The translations under genes and the position numbers were made by a program. Positions 20,007-34,400 of a DNA stretch of 49,540 nt are shown here, piece after piece. The stretch lies in NCBI RefSeq assembly GCF_002127655.1, contig NZ_NEHB01000013.1, positions 38,402-87,941 of the forward strand, written 5' to 3'. The first letter of the stretch is position 1; every line of letters starts with the position of its first letter. The stretch comes from Janthinobacterium sp. GW456P (GTDB lineage: Bacteria > Pseudomonadota > Gammaproteobacteria > Burkholderiales > Burkholderiaceae_D). The notes beneath the pieces were generated by a model. That model was not told the DNA's origin, searched no databases, and saw nothing but the letters and a program-made list of their open reading frames with translations.

Positions 20007-20759
20007 TTAAGCCTGTTCGTTTACTTCGACGAATTCGTCGCCAGCGGCTGCTTTAACCATTTCAACAACTTCGTTACCGGCAGCTGCACGGCCTTCGATG
20101 ATTGCGTCAGCAACACCGCGAGCGTACAACATGATGGCTTTCGAGGAGTCATCGTTACCTGGGATCACGAAGTTCACGCCTTCTGGGGAGTGGTTGGTAT
20201 CGACAACGCCGATGACCGGGATACCCAGTTTAGCTGCTTCGGTGATCGCACCTTTGTGGTAGCCGACGTCGACGACGAAGATTGCGTCAGGAACGCCGCC
20301 CATGTCCTTGATGCCGCCGATCGATTTTTGCAGCTTGATCATTTCGCGGGAGAACATCAGCGCTTCTTTTTTCGACAGCTTCTCGATCGAACCGTCTTCG
20401 ATCATCACTTCCATGTCCTTCAGACGCTTGATCGAGGTTTTGATCGTTTTGAAGTTGGTCAGCATGCCGCCCAACCAACGTTGATCAACGAAAGGCACGC
20501 CAGCGCGTTGTGCTTCAGCAGCGATGATTTCGCGAGCTTGACGCTTGGTGCCAACCATCAGGATGGTGCCACGGTTTGCAGCCAGTTGACGCACGTGCTT
20601 CATTGCGTCCTGGTACATCGCCATGGTTTTTTCCAGGTTGATGATGTGGATCTTGTTGCGATGGCCGAAGATGAACGGTGCCATTTTTGGGTTCCAAAAA
20701 CGGGTTTGGTGACCAAAGTGGACACCGGCTTCCAGCATTTCGCGCATTGTTACGGACAT
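20007..20759 (-). CDS. rpsB: 30S ribosomal protein S2
   Basis: Essential small-subunit protein. The 250-residue product shows [22 protein letters not shown] (family signature 1), [25 protein letters not shown] and the second signature [36 protein letters not shown] 20759 has GGAG eight bases upstream; a longer frame adds 14 residues absent from S2. The promoter at 20894-20922 gives a leader of about 130 nt, where S2 autoregulation might act. Confidence 0.98.
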   Translation of the reverse strand: MSVTMREMLEAGVHFGHQTRFWNPKMAPFIFGHRNKIHIINLEKTMAMYQDAMKHVRQLAANRGTILMVGTKRQAREIIAAEAQRAGVPFVDQRWLGGMLTNFKTIKTSIKRLKDMEVMIEDGSIEKLSKKEALMFSREMIKLQKSIGGIKDMGGVPDAIFVVDVGYHKGAITEAAKLGIPVIGVVDTNHSPEGVNFVIPGNDDSSKAIMLYARGVADAIIEGRAAAGNEVVEMVKAAAGDEFVEVNEQA

Positions 20760-21159
20760 TATTAACTCCAGGGTTGGGTCTGGAATCCGATCAGTCACCA
20801 TACAGGCACCCTTGTCGACCGGATTCGCGTGTTTATATAAATTAAAGACACTGTTTTACTGCATTGCTTAAAAGAGAATTCAAGCAACCCGGGATTCTAC
20901 ACTGAAATGCCTGCCGCATCAAGTCCGCACCGCAAATCGCGCGCCCTGCGGAAACAGCCGGCGCACCACGATGGTGCAAGGCGTGGCCGCCCCGCCTTTT
21001 CATCCGCTGCCTCCCCACAAATCCCCTCCCGGCCATAGGAAGGAGGCGGCGGATTCAGGGCGCCTCGTTTATAATTTCGGCATATTTGCAGACTTTTCCC
21101 CATACAGCAGGAATCGTCTGTGCTTTTCACCTGAATTCTTGCAGATTGCGAATCACACC
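20760..21159. other. 400-bp divergent intergenic region rpsB / map
   Basis: It contains the rpsB promoter and leader on the minus strand. On the plus strand TATAAT at 21070-21075 is a candidate map -10, but no convincing -35 lies 16-18 bases before it. I see no coding frame with family similarity and no terminator. Confidence 0.6.
20894..20922 (-). promoter_or_regulatory. sigma70 promoter of rpsB
   Basis: On the minus strand TTGATG (20917-20922), a 17-base spacer, then TAGAAT (20894-20899). This matches 9 of 12 consensus positions with ideal spacing. Transcription would begin near 20887, about 130 bases before the rpsB ATG. Confidence 0.75.
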
Positions 21160-21972
21160 ATGTCCACCATCCGTATCAATACCGCCGCCGACATCGAAGG
21201 CATGCGCATCGCCGGCAAGCTCGGCGCCGAAGTACTCGACTACATCACCCCCTTCGTCAAGGTCGGCGTCACGACGGGCGAACTCGATCGCCTGTGCCAC
21301 GAATACATGGTCAACGTGCAAGGCACCATCCCTGCCCCGCTGAACTACTGCCCGCCCGGCTACACGCCCTATCCGAAAGCCATCTGCACCTCCGTCAACG
21401 ACGTCATCTGCCACGGCATTCCCGGCGACAAGGTGCTGAAAAGCGGCGACTCCGTCAACCTCGACATCACCGTCATCAAGGATGGCTACCACGGCGACAA
21501 CAGCCGCATGTTCCTCGTCGGCACGCCGACCATCCTGGCCAAGCGCCTGTCGGAAATCACCTATGAGTGCATGTGGCTGGGCATCGATCAGATCAAGCCG
21601 GGCGCCCACCTGGGCGATATCGGCCACGCCATCCAGCAGCACGCGGAAAAGGCCGGCTACAGCGTGGTGCGCGAATTCTGCGGCCACGGCATCGGCAAGG
21701 TCTTCCATGAAGAGCCGCAAGTCTTGCACTACGGCAAGCCAGGCACCCTCGAGCGCCTGGAAGCGGGCATGATTTTCACGGTGGAGCCGATGATCAACTC
21801 GGGCCGCCGCGAAATCCGCGAAATGAACGATGGCTGGACCATCAAAACCAAGGACCGCAGCCTGTCGGCGCAATGGGAGCACACGGTGCTGGTGACGGAA
21901 ACGGGCTATGAAGTGCTGACCGTCTCGCCGGGCATGCCGCCGCCGCCCGCCTTTATCGGCAAGAAAGCCTGA
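21160..21972 (+). CDS. map: Methionine aminopeptidase, type I
   Basis: Removes the initiator Met after deformylation. The 270-residue product aligns throughout with type Ia MetAP. Metal ligands D102 (NLDITV), D113 (HGDNSR), H176 (CGHGIG), E209 (TVEPM) and E240 (QWEHTV) are all present, with H85 in ICHGIPGDK. The C-terminal extension after TVSPG (about 15 residues, Pro-rich) is slightly long. ATG 21160 is chosen; upstream codons in the same frame are not similar to the family. The placement divergent to rpsB is common. Confidence 0.97.
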   Translation: MSTIRINTAADIEGMRIAGKLGAEVLDYITPFVKVGVTTGELDRLCHEYMVNVQGTIPAPLNYCPPGYTPYPKAICTSVNDVICHGIPGDKVLKSGDSVNLDITVIKDGYHGDNSRMFLVGTPTILAKRLSEITYECMWLGIDQIKPGAHLGDIGHAIQQHAEKAGYSVVREFCGHGIGKVFHEEPQVLHYGKPGTLERLEAGMIFTVEPMINSGRREIREMNDGWTIKTKDRSLSAQWEHTVLVTETGYEVLTVSPGMPPPPAFIGKKA

Positions 21973-22041
21973 TAAGCGCCATTATAAAAGCGCCATTAAT
22001 CAAGCCTGCCCCCACCCGACCCACCGCCACCCAGGGCCCAG

Positions 22042-24609
22042 ATGAAAAAGCAAGTTCGGGAACAGCTGAAACAGCAACTGAAAGCCGACCGCCAGGTCGT
22101 CATTGCCGCCTTCCAGGCCGACGGCAAGCCTGAAAAATTGCTGCGCAGCCTGCGCCACAGCGTCGATGGCGTGCTGGCGCGGGCCTGGCAGGAGGCAGGT
22201 TTGCCGCCAGGCACGGCCCTGGTGGGCGTGGGCGGCTATGGCCGGGGCGAGCTATTTCCGTATTCCGACGTCGACCTGCTGATCCTGCTGCAACAATCGC
22301 CGGACGCCGCCACGCAGGAAAAGCTCGAGGAACTGGTGCAACTGCTGTGGGACCTGGGCCTGGAAATCGGCCACAGCATCCGCACCGTCGATGAATGCAT
22401 GGTCGAATCGAAGGCCGACATTACCGTGCAAACGAGCTTGCTCGAAGCGCGCCTCGTGTGCGGCAACGCGGACCTGTTCGCGCAATTGCAGCAGCGCTAT
22501 GACGCGGCCATGGACCCGCAGGCCTTCTTCCAGGCAAAAACGGCGGAAATGCGACAGCGCCATGCCAAGTACGAAGACACGGCCTTCAGCCTGGAACCGA
22601 ATTGCAAGGAAAGCCCGGGCGGCCTGCGCGACCTGCAGGTGATCCTGTGGGTCGCCAAGGCGGCCGGACTGGCGAACTCGTGGCGCACGCTGGCGACCGG
22701 CGGCCTGATCACCTTGACGGAAGCGCGCCAGCTGATGGAAAAGGAACGCGCCTTCAAGGATATCCGCGTGCGCCTGCACCTGCACGCGGGACGGCGCGAG
22801 GACCGCCTGGTGTTCGACGTGCAGACGGCGATCGCCGAATCGCTGGGCCTGCAAGCGACGGGCAGCGGGCCGCACATGCGCCGCGCCAGCGAATTCCTCA
22901 TGCAACGCTATTACTGGGCCGCCAAGACGGTGACCCAGCTCAACACGATTTTGCTGCAAAACATCGAGGCGCGGCTGTTCCCGCAAGACGACGTGGCCGT
23001 GCCCATCAACGAGCGCTTCAATGAAGTCAACAGCCTGATCGACATCAGCGCCGACGACACGTTCGAGCAATATCCTTCGGCCATGCTGGAAATCTTCGTC
23101 CTGATGACGGAGCGCCCGGCCCTGAAGGGCATGACCTCGCGCGCCACGCGGGCCCTGTGGCACGCGCGCTTCAAGATCGACGCCGCCTTCCGCCAGGATC
23201 CCGTCAACCGCGCCCTCTTCCTGCGCATCATGCAGGCGCCCGTCGGCATCATCCACGCGCTGCGGCGCATGAACGAGATGAGCATCCTGGGGCGCTACCT
23301 GCCGAATTTCCGCCGTATCGTGGGCCAGATGCAGCACGATCTGTTCCACGTGTACACGGTCGACCAGCACATTTTGATGGTGGTGCGCAACATGCGCCGC
23401 TTCACGATGAGCGAACACGCGCACGAATATCCGTTCTGCAGCCAGCTGATGGCCGATTTCTCGCAATCGTGGCTGCTGTACGTGGCGGCCCTGTTCCACG
23501 ACATCGCCAAGGGCCGCGGCGGCGACCACTCGAAACTCGGCGTGGCCGACGCCACCCAGTTCTGCCAGGACCACGGCCTGTCGTTTGATGACACGGAACT
23601 GGTGGCTTTCTTGGTGGAAAATCACCTGACCATGTCGCAAGTGGCGCAAAAGCAGGACTTGTCCGATCCCGACGTCATCGCCGCCTTTGCGAAAGTGGTC
23701 AAGGACGAACGCCACCTGACGGGCCTGTATCTGCTGACGGTGGCCGACATCCGCGGCACCAGCCCGAAAGTATGGAATGCCTGGAAGGGCAAGCTGCTGG
23801 AAGACCTGTACAAGATCACCCTGCGCGTGCTGGGTGGCGAGCCGCACACGGCCGACCGCGAGCTCAAGAACCGCCAGCAGGAAGCGCTGGCCACCCTGCG
23901 CCTGTACGGCTTGCCGCCGGATGCGCATTTAAAACTGTGGCAACAGCTGGACGTGGCGTATTTCCTGCGCCACGACGCGTCCGACATCGCCTGGCAGACG
24001 CGCTCGCTGTATGACAAGCTCGACAGCAAGTTGCCGGTGGTAAAATGCCGGCTGGCGCCCATCGGCGAAGGCTTGCAGGTGGCCGTGTACATTCCCGACC
24101 AGCCCGACCTGTTCGCGCGCATCTGCAGCTATTTCGACCGCAAGAATTTCAGCATCCTCGACGCGAAGATCCACACGACGAAAAATGGCTATGCGCTCGA
24201 CACCTTCCTCGTCACCGAGCAAAACTTCGCCAAGAGCTACCGCGACATCATCAGCCTGATCGAGCATGAGCTGGGCGAATTGCTGCAGTCGCAAACGCCG
24301 CTGCCGCCGCCGGGCAAGGGACGGCTGTCGCGCCTGTCGCGCACCTTCCCCTTCCAGCCGACGGTAGACTTGCGGCCCGATGAAAAGGGCCAGTACTACC
24401 TGCTGTCGGTGGCGGCCAACGACCGCACGGGCCTGCTGTATGCGATCGCCAACGTGCTGACCAAGTACCGCATCAACTTGCACACGGCCAAGATCATGAC
24501 CCTGGGCGAGCGGGTCGAAGACGTCTTCCTCGTCGACGGCCCCGCGCTCAACAATGCCCGCAACCAGATATTGCTGGAAACCGATTTACTCGATGCGCTG
24601 AAAGTGTAA
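22042..24609 (+). CDS. glnD: [Protein-PII] uridylyltransferase / uridylyl-removing enzyme
   Basis: Master nitrogen sensor: uridylylates PII at low glutamine and deuridylylates at high glutamine. The 855-residue product has the nucleotidyltransferase motif GGYGRGELFPYSDVDLL (64-80, catalytic D76 and D78), a central GlnD domain, an HD phosphohydrolase domain with LFHDIAKGRGGDHSKLG (H486, D487), and two C-terminal ACT domains (about 690-770 and 790-855, the glutamine sensors). Length matches the family (~860-890). It lies 69 bases after map; the map-glnD order is common in proteobacteria. Confidence 0.97.
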   Translation: MKKQVREQLKQQLKADRQVVIAAFQADGKPEKLLRSLRHSVDGVLARAWQEAGLPPGTALVGVGGYGRGELFPYSDVDLLILLQQSPDAATQEKLEELVQLLWDLGLEIGHSIRTVDECMVESKADITVQTSLLEARLVCGNADLFAQLQQRYDAAMDPQAFFQAKTAEMRQRHAKYEDTAFSLEPNCKESPGGLRDLQVILWVAKAAGLANSWRTLATGGLITLTEARQLMEKERAFKDIRVRLHLHAGRREDRLVFDVQTAIAESLGLQATGSGPHMRRASEFLMQRYYWAAKTVTQLNTILLQNIEARLFPQDDVAVPINERFNEVNSLIDISADDTFEQYPSAMLEIFVLMTERPALKGMTSRATRALWHARFKIDAAFRQDPVNRALFLRIMQAPVGIIHALRRMNEMSILGRYLPNFRRIVGQMQHDLFHVYTVDQHILMVVRNMRRFTMSEHAHEYPFCSQLMADFSQSWLLYVAALFHDIAKGRGGDHSKLGVADATQFCQDHGLSFDDTELVAFLVENHLTMSQVAQKQDLSDPDVIAAFAKVVKDERHLTGLYLLTVADIRGTSPKVWNAWKGKLLEDLYKITLRVLGGEPHTADRELKNRQQEALATLRLYGLPPDAHLKLWQQLDVAYFLRHDASDIAWQTRSLYDKLDSKLPVVKCRLAPIGEGLQVAVYIPDQPDLFARICSYFDRKNFSILDAKIHTTKNGYALDTFLVTEQNFAKSYRDIISLIEHELGELLQSQTPLPPPGKGRLSRLSRTFPFQPTVDLRPDEKGQYYLLSVAANDRTGLLYAIANVLTKYRINLHTAKIMTLGERVEDVFLVDGPALNNARNQILLETDLLDALKV

Positions 24610-24650
24610 GCTTTCCGCGCAGCGCCTACCCTTACTGAAACTGAAACAAC

Positions 24651-25400
24651 ATGACCGAAGAATTATTACGCTTGTCCAAACGCATGTCCGAACTGGGCCT
24701 GTGCTCGCGCCGCGAAGCCGATGAATGGATCGCCCGCGGCTGGGTCCGCGTAGATGGCAAGGTGGTGTCCGAGCTGGGCAGCAAGGTCTACCCGAGCCAG
24801 CGCGTCACCGTGGAACGCCAGGCGGCGGCCGAGCAATCGAAGCGCGTTACCGTGCTGATCAACAAACCGGTCGGCTACGTCAGCGGCCAGGCCGAAGACG
24901 GCTACACGCCGGCCGTGGCCCTGATCAAGGCGGAAAACCGCTGGGCGGAAGACCGCAGCCCGGAACAGTTCCATCCAACCCAGCTGCGCAGCCTGGTGGC
25001 AGCCGGCCGCCTCGACATCGATTCCGTCGGCTTGCTGGTCCTGACGCAGGACGGCCGCGTGGCCAAGCAGCTGATCGGCCACGATACCGACATCGACAAG
25101 GAATACCTGGTGCGCGTGAGCTACACCAAGGGCGGCACCCTGCCCGACAGCGAGCTGAAAAAGCTCAACCACGGCCTGTGGCTCGACGGCAAGCCGCTGT
25201 TGCCGGCCAAGGTGCGCTGGCAGAACGAGGACCAGCTGAGCTTTACCTTGCGCGAAGGCAAGAAACGCCAGATCCGCCGCATGTGCGAAGCCGTGGGCCT
25301 GAAGGTGCTGGGTTTGAAACGTGTGCGCATCGGCAAGGTCAAACTGGGCGACTTGCCGACCGGCCAATGGCGTTATTTGAGCGCAGACGAACAGTTTTAA
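24651..25400 (+). CDS. rRNA pseudouridine synthase, RsuA/RluB/E/F family
   Basis: Isomerises uridine to pseudouridine in rRNA (16S or 23S). The 249-residue product has an N-terminal S4 RNA-binding domain (RLSKRMSELGLCSRREADEWIARGWVRVDG) and a catalytic domain with the Asp motif AAGRLDIDSVGLLVLTQDG (D122). Also present are KEYLVRV and the family C-terminal REGKKRQIRRMCEAVGLKVLGLKRVRIG. It looks closest to the RluF branch, but an insert near residues 80-112 and the shortened C-terminus make the target base uncertain. The 41-bp gap to glnD suggests co-transcription. Confidence 0.9.
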   Translation: MTEELLRLSKRMSELGLCSRREADEWIARGWVRVDGKVVSELGSKVYPSQRVTVERQAAAEQSKRVTVLINKPVGYVSGQAEDGYTPAVALIKAENRWAEDRSPEQFHPTQLRSLVAAGRLDIDSVGLLVLTQDGRVAKQLIGHDTDIDKEYLVRVSYTKGGTLPDSELKKLNHGLWLDGKPLLPAKVRWQNEDQLSFTLREGKKRQIRRMCEAVGLKVLGLKRVRIGKVKLGDLPTGQWRYLSADEQF

Positions 25401-25545
25401 GCGGCGACGTCAAGGCGGCATGCCAAGCCAGCATGCATAAGCAACAGGAATATAGTGATATAAAATCAATTATTGTGATTTACTTAGTAAATATTGCCTT
25501 AAACCTATACACTATTCCCCATTAGAACAAAAGAGATACGCTGTC
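25401..25545 (+). promoter_or_regulatory. AT-rich leader of the PilZ gene with a 7+1+7 palindrome
   Basis: This stretch is strikingly AT-rich compared with the surroundings. At 25478-25492 it holds a perfect inverted repeat ATTTACT-T-AGTAAAT. A TATACA (25506-25511) could be a -10, but no matching -35 is clear. The palindrome has operator character; which protein binds it cannot be told. Confidence 0.5.
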
Positions 25546-26310
25546 GTGAACGATCCCATCCCCAATCCCCTGCGCAAGGGCGCGCCCAGTCTGGCTGACG
25601 TGGCCGAGCCGATGGCCCCCGGCACCAAGCCGCATCATATGAGCGATCCGTGGGATATCGGCGAAACCTTGTGCAGCCTGGCTGACAACGGCGACGCCAT
25701 CTCCATCTACCCGGCTGGCGGCGAAGACCTCATCCTGGGGCGCGTCCTGTCCGTCGACGATGACTTGCCGCAATTCGTGCTGGAACTGAATGAAGGTGCG
25801 ACCCTGCCGCCTGGCGGCGCCACGTTTGTGTCGTGGGTACAAAACGCCAAACTGCAGTTCACCATCAATGGCGAATGGCAAGCGTATCCCGAGCGGCCGA
25901 ACGTCTACCTGACGAACTTCCCCAGCCATTGCCTGGTCCTGGAACGGCGCGAATCGGCGCGCCTGGAAACACCGTTGGGCGTGTACTACCTGGCCGCCTT
26001 CGTGCTCGAGGGCCGTCCGTATGAATTGCAGCTGTATGATTTCTCGGCCGGCGGCATCGGCATGCGCGCCCATCCGCGCGACACGGTAGGCCTGTACGTG
26101 GGCCGCAAGCTGTCGCGCGTGCGCCTGGAACTGGGGCCGGACAAGGTCATGATCGCCGACCTGGAAATCCGCCTGTCGCGCACCTTCCGCTCCTTCCTGC
26201 TGGGTGAGCAGGTGCAGATCGGCTGCCGCTTCCTGAACCTGACGGATGCCATGCAGGATGAATTGAAAGCCTTGCTCGACAACCTGGGCAGCAGCCGCAA
26301 GGTGCGCTAG
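25546..26310 (+). CDS. PilZ-domain c-di-GMP-binding protein (YcgR-like)
   Basis: A 254-residue protein with an N-terminal YcgR-like beta domain (about 35-130, SLADNGDAISIYPAGGEDLILGRVLSVD) and a C-terminal PilZ domain. Both PilZ ligand motifs are intact: RxxxR in ERRESAR (R135, R139) and DxSxxG in YDFSAGGIG (165-170). Proteins of this type slow the flagellar motor or act on other targets when c-di-GMP is high. The start is GTG at 25546 after a weak AAGAG. Flagellar genes are not in view, so the output is inferred. Confidence 0.85.
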   Translation: MNDPIPNPLRKGAPSLADVAEPMAPGTKPHHMSDPWDIGETLCSLADNGDAISIYPAGGEDLILGRVLSVDDDLPQFVLELNEGATLPPGGATFVSWVQNAKLQFTINGEWQAYPERPNVYLTNFPSHCLVLERRESARLETPLGVYYLAAFVLEGRPYELQLYDFSAGGIGMRAHPRDTVGLYVGRKLSRVRLELGPDKVMIADLEIRLSRTFRSFLLGEQVQIGCRFLNLTDAMQDELKALLDNLGSSRKVR

Positions 26311-26325
26311 CGTCGCTTGCCGCAT

Positions 26326-26364
26326 AAAAAATGGCCGCCCAGCTGATGCTCGCGGCCATTTTTT
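26326..26364. terminator. Bidirectional terminator between the PilZ gene and def
   Basis: A 13-bp stem AAAAAATGGCCGC (26326-26338) / GCGGCCATTTTTT (26352-26364) with a 13-nt loop. A-run before and T-run after make it usable in both directions, fitting its place between convergent genes. Confidence 0.9.
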
Positions 26365-26395
26365 GTACTCATTCACTGCTACTGCCAGCAACATT

Positions 26396-26424
26396 TGGGG
26401 TCTGACCCGCCGGGCCTGACCCCA
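26396..26424. repeat. Imperfect palindrome TGGGGTC...GACCCCA
   Basis: 7-bp arms (26396-26402 and 26418-26424) enclose a second small CCC/GGG pairing. There is no T-run, and a full terminator already lies 30 bases away. I recall similar GGGGTC-type strings being common between genes in related bacteria, but cannot verify that here. Confidence 0.4.
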
Positions 26425-26437
26425 GGTTAAACGGCAA

Positions 26438-26974
26438 TTAATCGTCGTCGTTTGGATCCAAATCAGGGAACATCACTTCCGTATAGCCGAACTGCGTGAA
26501 GTCGACGATACGCATCGGATACAGGATGCCGTGCAGGTGGTCCACTTCATGCTGCACCACGCGGGCATGAAAGCCGTCGCAGTCGCGGCTGATGGGCTGG
26601 CCGAACTGGTCCACGCCTTCGTAGTGCAGCTCGCTCCAACGCGGCACGCTGCCGCGCAGGCCGGGCACGGACAGGCAGCCTTCAAAACCCTCTTCCTTGC
26701 GTTCCGACAAAGGCGTCAGCACCGGGTTGATCAGCACGGTTTCCGGCACTTGCGGCGCGTCCGGATAACGCAGGTTCTGCTTGAAACCGTAGATCACCAC
26801 CTGCAGGTTGACGCCGATCTGCGGCGCCGCCAGGCCCGCGCCATTGGCCGCGTGCATGGTGTCGAACATGTCGGCGATCAAGGCATGCAGTTCGGGCGTA
26901 TCGAATTCACGCACGGGCTCGGCCATCCGCAGCAGGCGCGGATCGCCCATCTTCAGGATTTCACGTACCGTCAT
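26438..26974 (-). CDS. def: Peptide deformylase
   Basis: Removes the formyl group from nascent proteins, upstream of methionine aminopeptidase. The 178-residue product has all three metalloenzyme motifs: [10 protein letters not shown] (45-54), EGCLSVPG (metal ligand C100) and QHEVDHLHG (H142, E143, H146). The acidic C-terminal tail DPNDDD is a minor oddity. It overlaps the galU stop by 4 bases (ATGA), so the two are probably coupled. Confidence 0.96.
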   Translation of the reverse strand: MTVREILKMGDPRLLRMAEPVREFDTPELHALIADMFDTMHAANGAGLAAPQIGVNLQVVIYGFKQNLRYPDAPQVPETVLINPVLTPLSERKEEGFEGCLSVPGLRGSVPRWSELHYEGVDQFGQPISRDCDGFHARVVQHEVDHLHGILYPMRIVDFTQFGYTEVMFPDLDPNDDD

Positions 26975-27864
26975 TTTGCGTCCAGTGTCGATTGCAGTTG
27001 TTGCAGGTAAGTGCGGAAGGCCGCGCCCGTTTCCGGGTGTTTCATGCCCATCGCCGTCGTTGCCTTCAGATAGCCAAGCTTGGAGCCGCAGTCATAACGC
27101 TGCCCCTTATAACGGTAAGCCAGCACGCGCTCTTCACGCATCAGGGCTGCGATGCCGTCCGTCAACTGGATTTCACCGCCGGCGCCTGCACCGATTTTTT
27201 CCAGGTGCTCGAAGATGCGGCTGGTCAGCACATAACGGCCGACCACGGCGAGGGTCGACGGTGCCTCTTCCGGCAAGGGTTTTTCCACGATTCCCGACAC
27301 CAGCTCCAGGTCAGGCTGATAATGCTGGGCGCTGACGATACCGTACTGCCTGGTTTCCGCGCGCGGCACGTCCTGCACCGCCAGCAAGGAACAGTTTTCA
27401 TACTGGAACACATCGGCCATCTGCGCCAGCACGGGGCGCACGCCCTCTTCCACATCCATGAAATCGTCGGCCAGCAAGACGGCAAACGGCTCGTCGCCGA
27501 TCACGGGACGCGCGCACAGCACGGCATGCCCGAGGCCCAGCGGCGCCGACTGGCGTATGTAAATGCAATTGATGTGCTTGGGAATGACGTTTTGCACCAT
27601 TTCCAGCAACTGGCGCTTGCCGGCCGCTTCCAATTCCGACTCGAGCTCATAGGCCTTATCGAAATGGTCTTCGATGGCGCGCTTGTTGCGGCCCGTGATA
27701 AAGATCATTTCCGTGATACCCGCGGCCACGGCTTCCTCGACCGCATACTGTATCAATGGCTTGTCAACGATGGGCAACATTTCCTTCGGTTGCGCCTTGG
27801 TCGCAGGCAAGAAACGGCTGCCCAGGCCGGCGACGGGAAAGACTGCTTTTCTGATTTTTTTCAT
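26971..27864 (-). CDS. galU: UTP-glucose-1-phosphate uridylyltransferase
   Basis: Makes UDP-glucose for exopolysaccharide, LPS core and trehalose. The 297-residue product begins [44 protein letters not shown] (the nucleotide-binding signature). It continues with [39 protein letters not shown] and a late [12 protein letters not shown]. Full family length. It follows ligA by 20 bases and overlaps def. Confidence 0.96.
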   Translation of the reverse strand: MKKIRKAVFPVAGLGSRFLPATKAQPKEMLPIVDKPLIQYAVEEAVAAGITEMIFITGRNKRAIEDHFDKAYELESELEAAGKRQLLEMVQNVIPKHINCIYIRQSAPLGLGHAVLCARPVIGDEPFAVLLADDFMDVEEGVRPVLAQMADVFQYENCSLLAVQDVPRAETRQYGIVSAQHYQPDLELVSGIVEKPLPEEAPSTLAVVGRYVLTSRIFEHLEKIGAGAGGEIQLTDGIAALMREERVLAYRYKGQRYDCGSKLGYLKATTAMGMKHPETGAAFRTYLQQLQSTLDAK

Positions 27865-27884
27865 GGGTCTTCTGTAATGAATGA

Positions 27885-31413
<3,529 letters not shown>

Positions 31414-31417
<4 letters not shown>

Positions 31418-34400
31418 GCTGCTTGTGCCTCGGTTGCAAAATTTGCGGCGGACTCCATGTCCACCGCCACGATGCGCGATACGCCCTGCTCCTGCATCGT
31501 CACACCGATCAATTGATGGGCCATTTCCATCGCAATCTTGTTATGCGAAATGAAAAGGAATTGGGTCTGGTCGGACATGCGCTTGACCATGCGGCAGAAG
31601 CGTTCCGTGTTCGAATCGTCCAGCGGCGCATCGACTTCGTCGAGCAGGCAGAACGGCGCCGGGTTCAGGCGGAACATGGAAAACACCAATGCGGTCGCGG
31701 TCAGCGCCTTCTCTCCACCGGACAACAGGTGGATGGTGGCATTTTTCTTGCCGGGAGGCTGCGCCATGACTTGTACACCGGAATCGAGAATCTCGTCGCC
31801 CGTCATGGTCAGCCTGGCCTGGCCGCCGCCAAACAGGATGGGGAACAGCTCGGAAAAGTGGTGGTTGACCTTGTCGAACGTGTCTTGCAGCAAGTCGCGC
31901 GTTTCCTTGTCGATCTTGTGGATCGCGTCTTCCAGCGTATTGATCGCCTCCGTCAGGTCGGCATTCTGGGCGTCGAGGAAATTCTTGCGCTCCGACGCCT
32001 GCGCCAGTTCGTCCAGCGCGGCCAGGTTGACGGCGCCCAGTGCCGTGATGGCGTTGGTCAGGCGCGTGACTTCGCCCTGCAGATACGATGGGCGCATGTC
32101 CGGATGCAGTTTTTCCGTCAAGGCCGCCTCGTCGGCGCCCGATTCCAGCAGTTGCTGAGCGAATTGCTCCTGGTTCAGGCGCGCGGCCTGTTCCTTGAGC
32201 TGCATTTCCATGATCTTGTCGCGCTGCGGCTGCAAGCTGCGTTCCGATTGCGTGCGCGCATCTTCGGACAGGCGCAGCTGCTGCGTAATTTGATCGAGTT
32301 CGTGACGCGCGTCGGCCAGCGCCTTCTCCTGCGTGGTGCGGCGCTCGAGCAAGTCCTGCAAGCCGTCGGCGGCCGCGCCGCTTTCCAGGTTGGCCAGCTC
32401 CAGTTCGCCCGCCTGCAGGCTGGCCGTCACTTGCTGGGCTTGCGTACTGGCCGTGGCGATATTGCGGCGCAATTCCTCGATCTTCGCGCGGTGGGCTTTT
32501 TCCGCGTATTCCGTATCCTTGGCGGCACGCTCCAGGTCGCGCAAGGCTTCGCGCGCTTCGGCCAGCCGCTGTTCCTTCTGCAAAAAGTCGGTATGGCCGT
32601 CTTCGTGCGCTTCCTGCAAATTGCCCAGCTCCATGTCCAGCTGTTCGAATTTCTCTTCCGATTCGGCCTTGATCTGCTGCTGCTCCGCTTCCTGCGCGGC
32701 GATTTCCGCCAGGTCGGCGCCGATCTGCGTGCTGCGCTGGTTGAAGCGCGCTTCCACTTCCGACAGTTTGACCACGTCCAGCTGCAAGGTATGCACGGAG
32801 GACGTGAGCTGCTGTATGCGCAGGCGCAAGTCGGACAGGTTGCGCGTCAGGGTGGCGACGGCCGCGTCGGCCCGCACGGAACGGGCGCGCGCCTCTTCGG
32901 CCAGCAATTGCTGGGCGCGCAACTGCTTGCCGATATTATCGATTTCCTGCTGGCGGCCCAGCATACCTTCCTGCTCCGAATCGGCCGCATAGAAGCGCAC
33001 GCTGGTGGCCGTGACCACGTGGCCCGCGCGCGTGACGAAATAGCCGCCCGGCGGCAATTTGCCGCGCTCAGCCAGCGCCTCGGCCGCGTCTTCCACGGCG
33101 TAGGCGTTGTACAGCCAATCCTGCAGCAAGCCGCGCAAGCCGGGATCGTTGAGTTTCAACAAGTTCAAAAACGGCCTCAGGCCTGGCACGTCCGGCAGCG
33201 GCAGCGGCGCCACGGTGGATGGCGCAAACAGGGCCAGCTTGGCCGGCGGCGCGTCGGCAAAAAAGGCCTTGGCCCAGTCGATGTTCGACAGTTGCAGGGC
33301 CGACGTGCGCTCGCGCAGGATCGATTCCATGGCCGCTTCCCAGCCCGCCTCGATCTGCAGCTTTTGCCACAGGCGCGGCAAGGTGTCGAGTTCGTGCTTT
33401 TTCAGCCACGGCTGGACCTTGCCCTGCGTCTGCACCCGCTCCTGCAATTGTTTCAAGGCGGAAAGACGCGCTTCCAGCTGGGCGTTGGCGGCCGTTTCGG
33501 CATTGACCTGCGCCTGCGCCTCGGCACGCTCCTGCTCCAGCTTCGGCTGCTGCTCCAGCGCTTCTTCCAGGTAGAAGCCTTGTTCTTCCAAGGTTTGCTG
33601 CTTTTCTTCCAGCTGCAGCTTCAGGTTTTCCAGGTGGCTGCTGTCGGGCAAACTGAGGCTGTTCTTTTCCTGCTGCAGGCGCTCGCGGCGGCTCAACAGG
33701 CTGGCGAGGATGTTGGAAGCATTGCGCTGGTGCGCCGATTCCAGTTCCAGCTGCTGCTGGGCCTGCATAATCCGCGCGCGCGATTCCGTGCTCTTGTTTT
33801 GCGCGGCGCGCCAGGCCGCGTCCAGCTCGGGCAATTGCTCGCCCTTCTGCTCGGCCATCATTTGCGACTGTTCCACCTTGGCGGCCAGTTCCTCGAGATG
33901 GAATTCCGCCTCTTCGATCTGTTCCTGGTATTCGCCGCCCTGCTGCGTCCACTGGTCGCGCTGGGCCGTCAAGGTCGCCAGCTGGGCCTGCAGGCGGGCG
34001 CGCGATTCGATGACGAACTTGATCTGCGCTTCCAGGCTGCCGATTTCCGCATTCGTCTGGTACAGATGGCCTTGCGCCGTATGCAGCCGATCGCCCACGG
34101 CAAAGTGCGCCTGGCGCATCTGCTCAAGGGTCAGCTCGACATTGCGCAGCTTGGCCGTCTGCTCTTCCAGGTCCGTCTGCGCCTGTTCCACTTCGCGGAA
34201 ATAGCGCGTCTGCTCGTTTTGCGCCTCGTTCTTGCGCAGCAGCCACAACAATTTCTGTTTTTCTTCCTGGTCCGCCTGCAAGGCGTGGAAGCGCGTGGCC
34301 ACGGCCGCCTGCGCTTCCAGCTTTTCCAGGTTGGCATTGAGTTCGCGCAAGATGTCTTCCACGCGCAGCAGATTTTCGCGCGTGTCCTGCAAGCGGTTTT

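Noticed and set aside
21070..21075. TATAAT as the map promoter -10
   Set aside because: A perfect -10 hexamer, but no acceptable -35 at 16-18 bases and no extended -10, so not listed as a promoter of its own.
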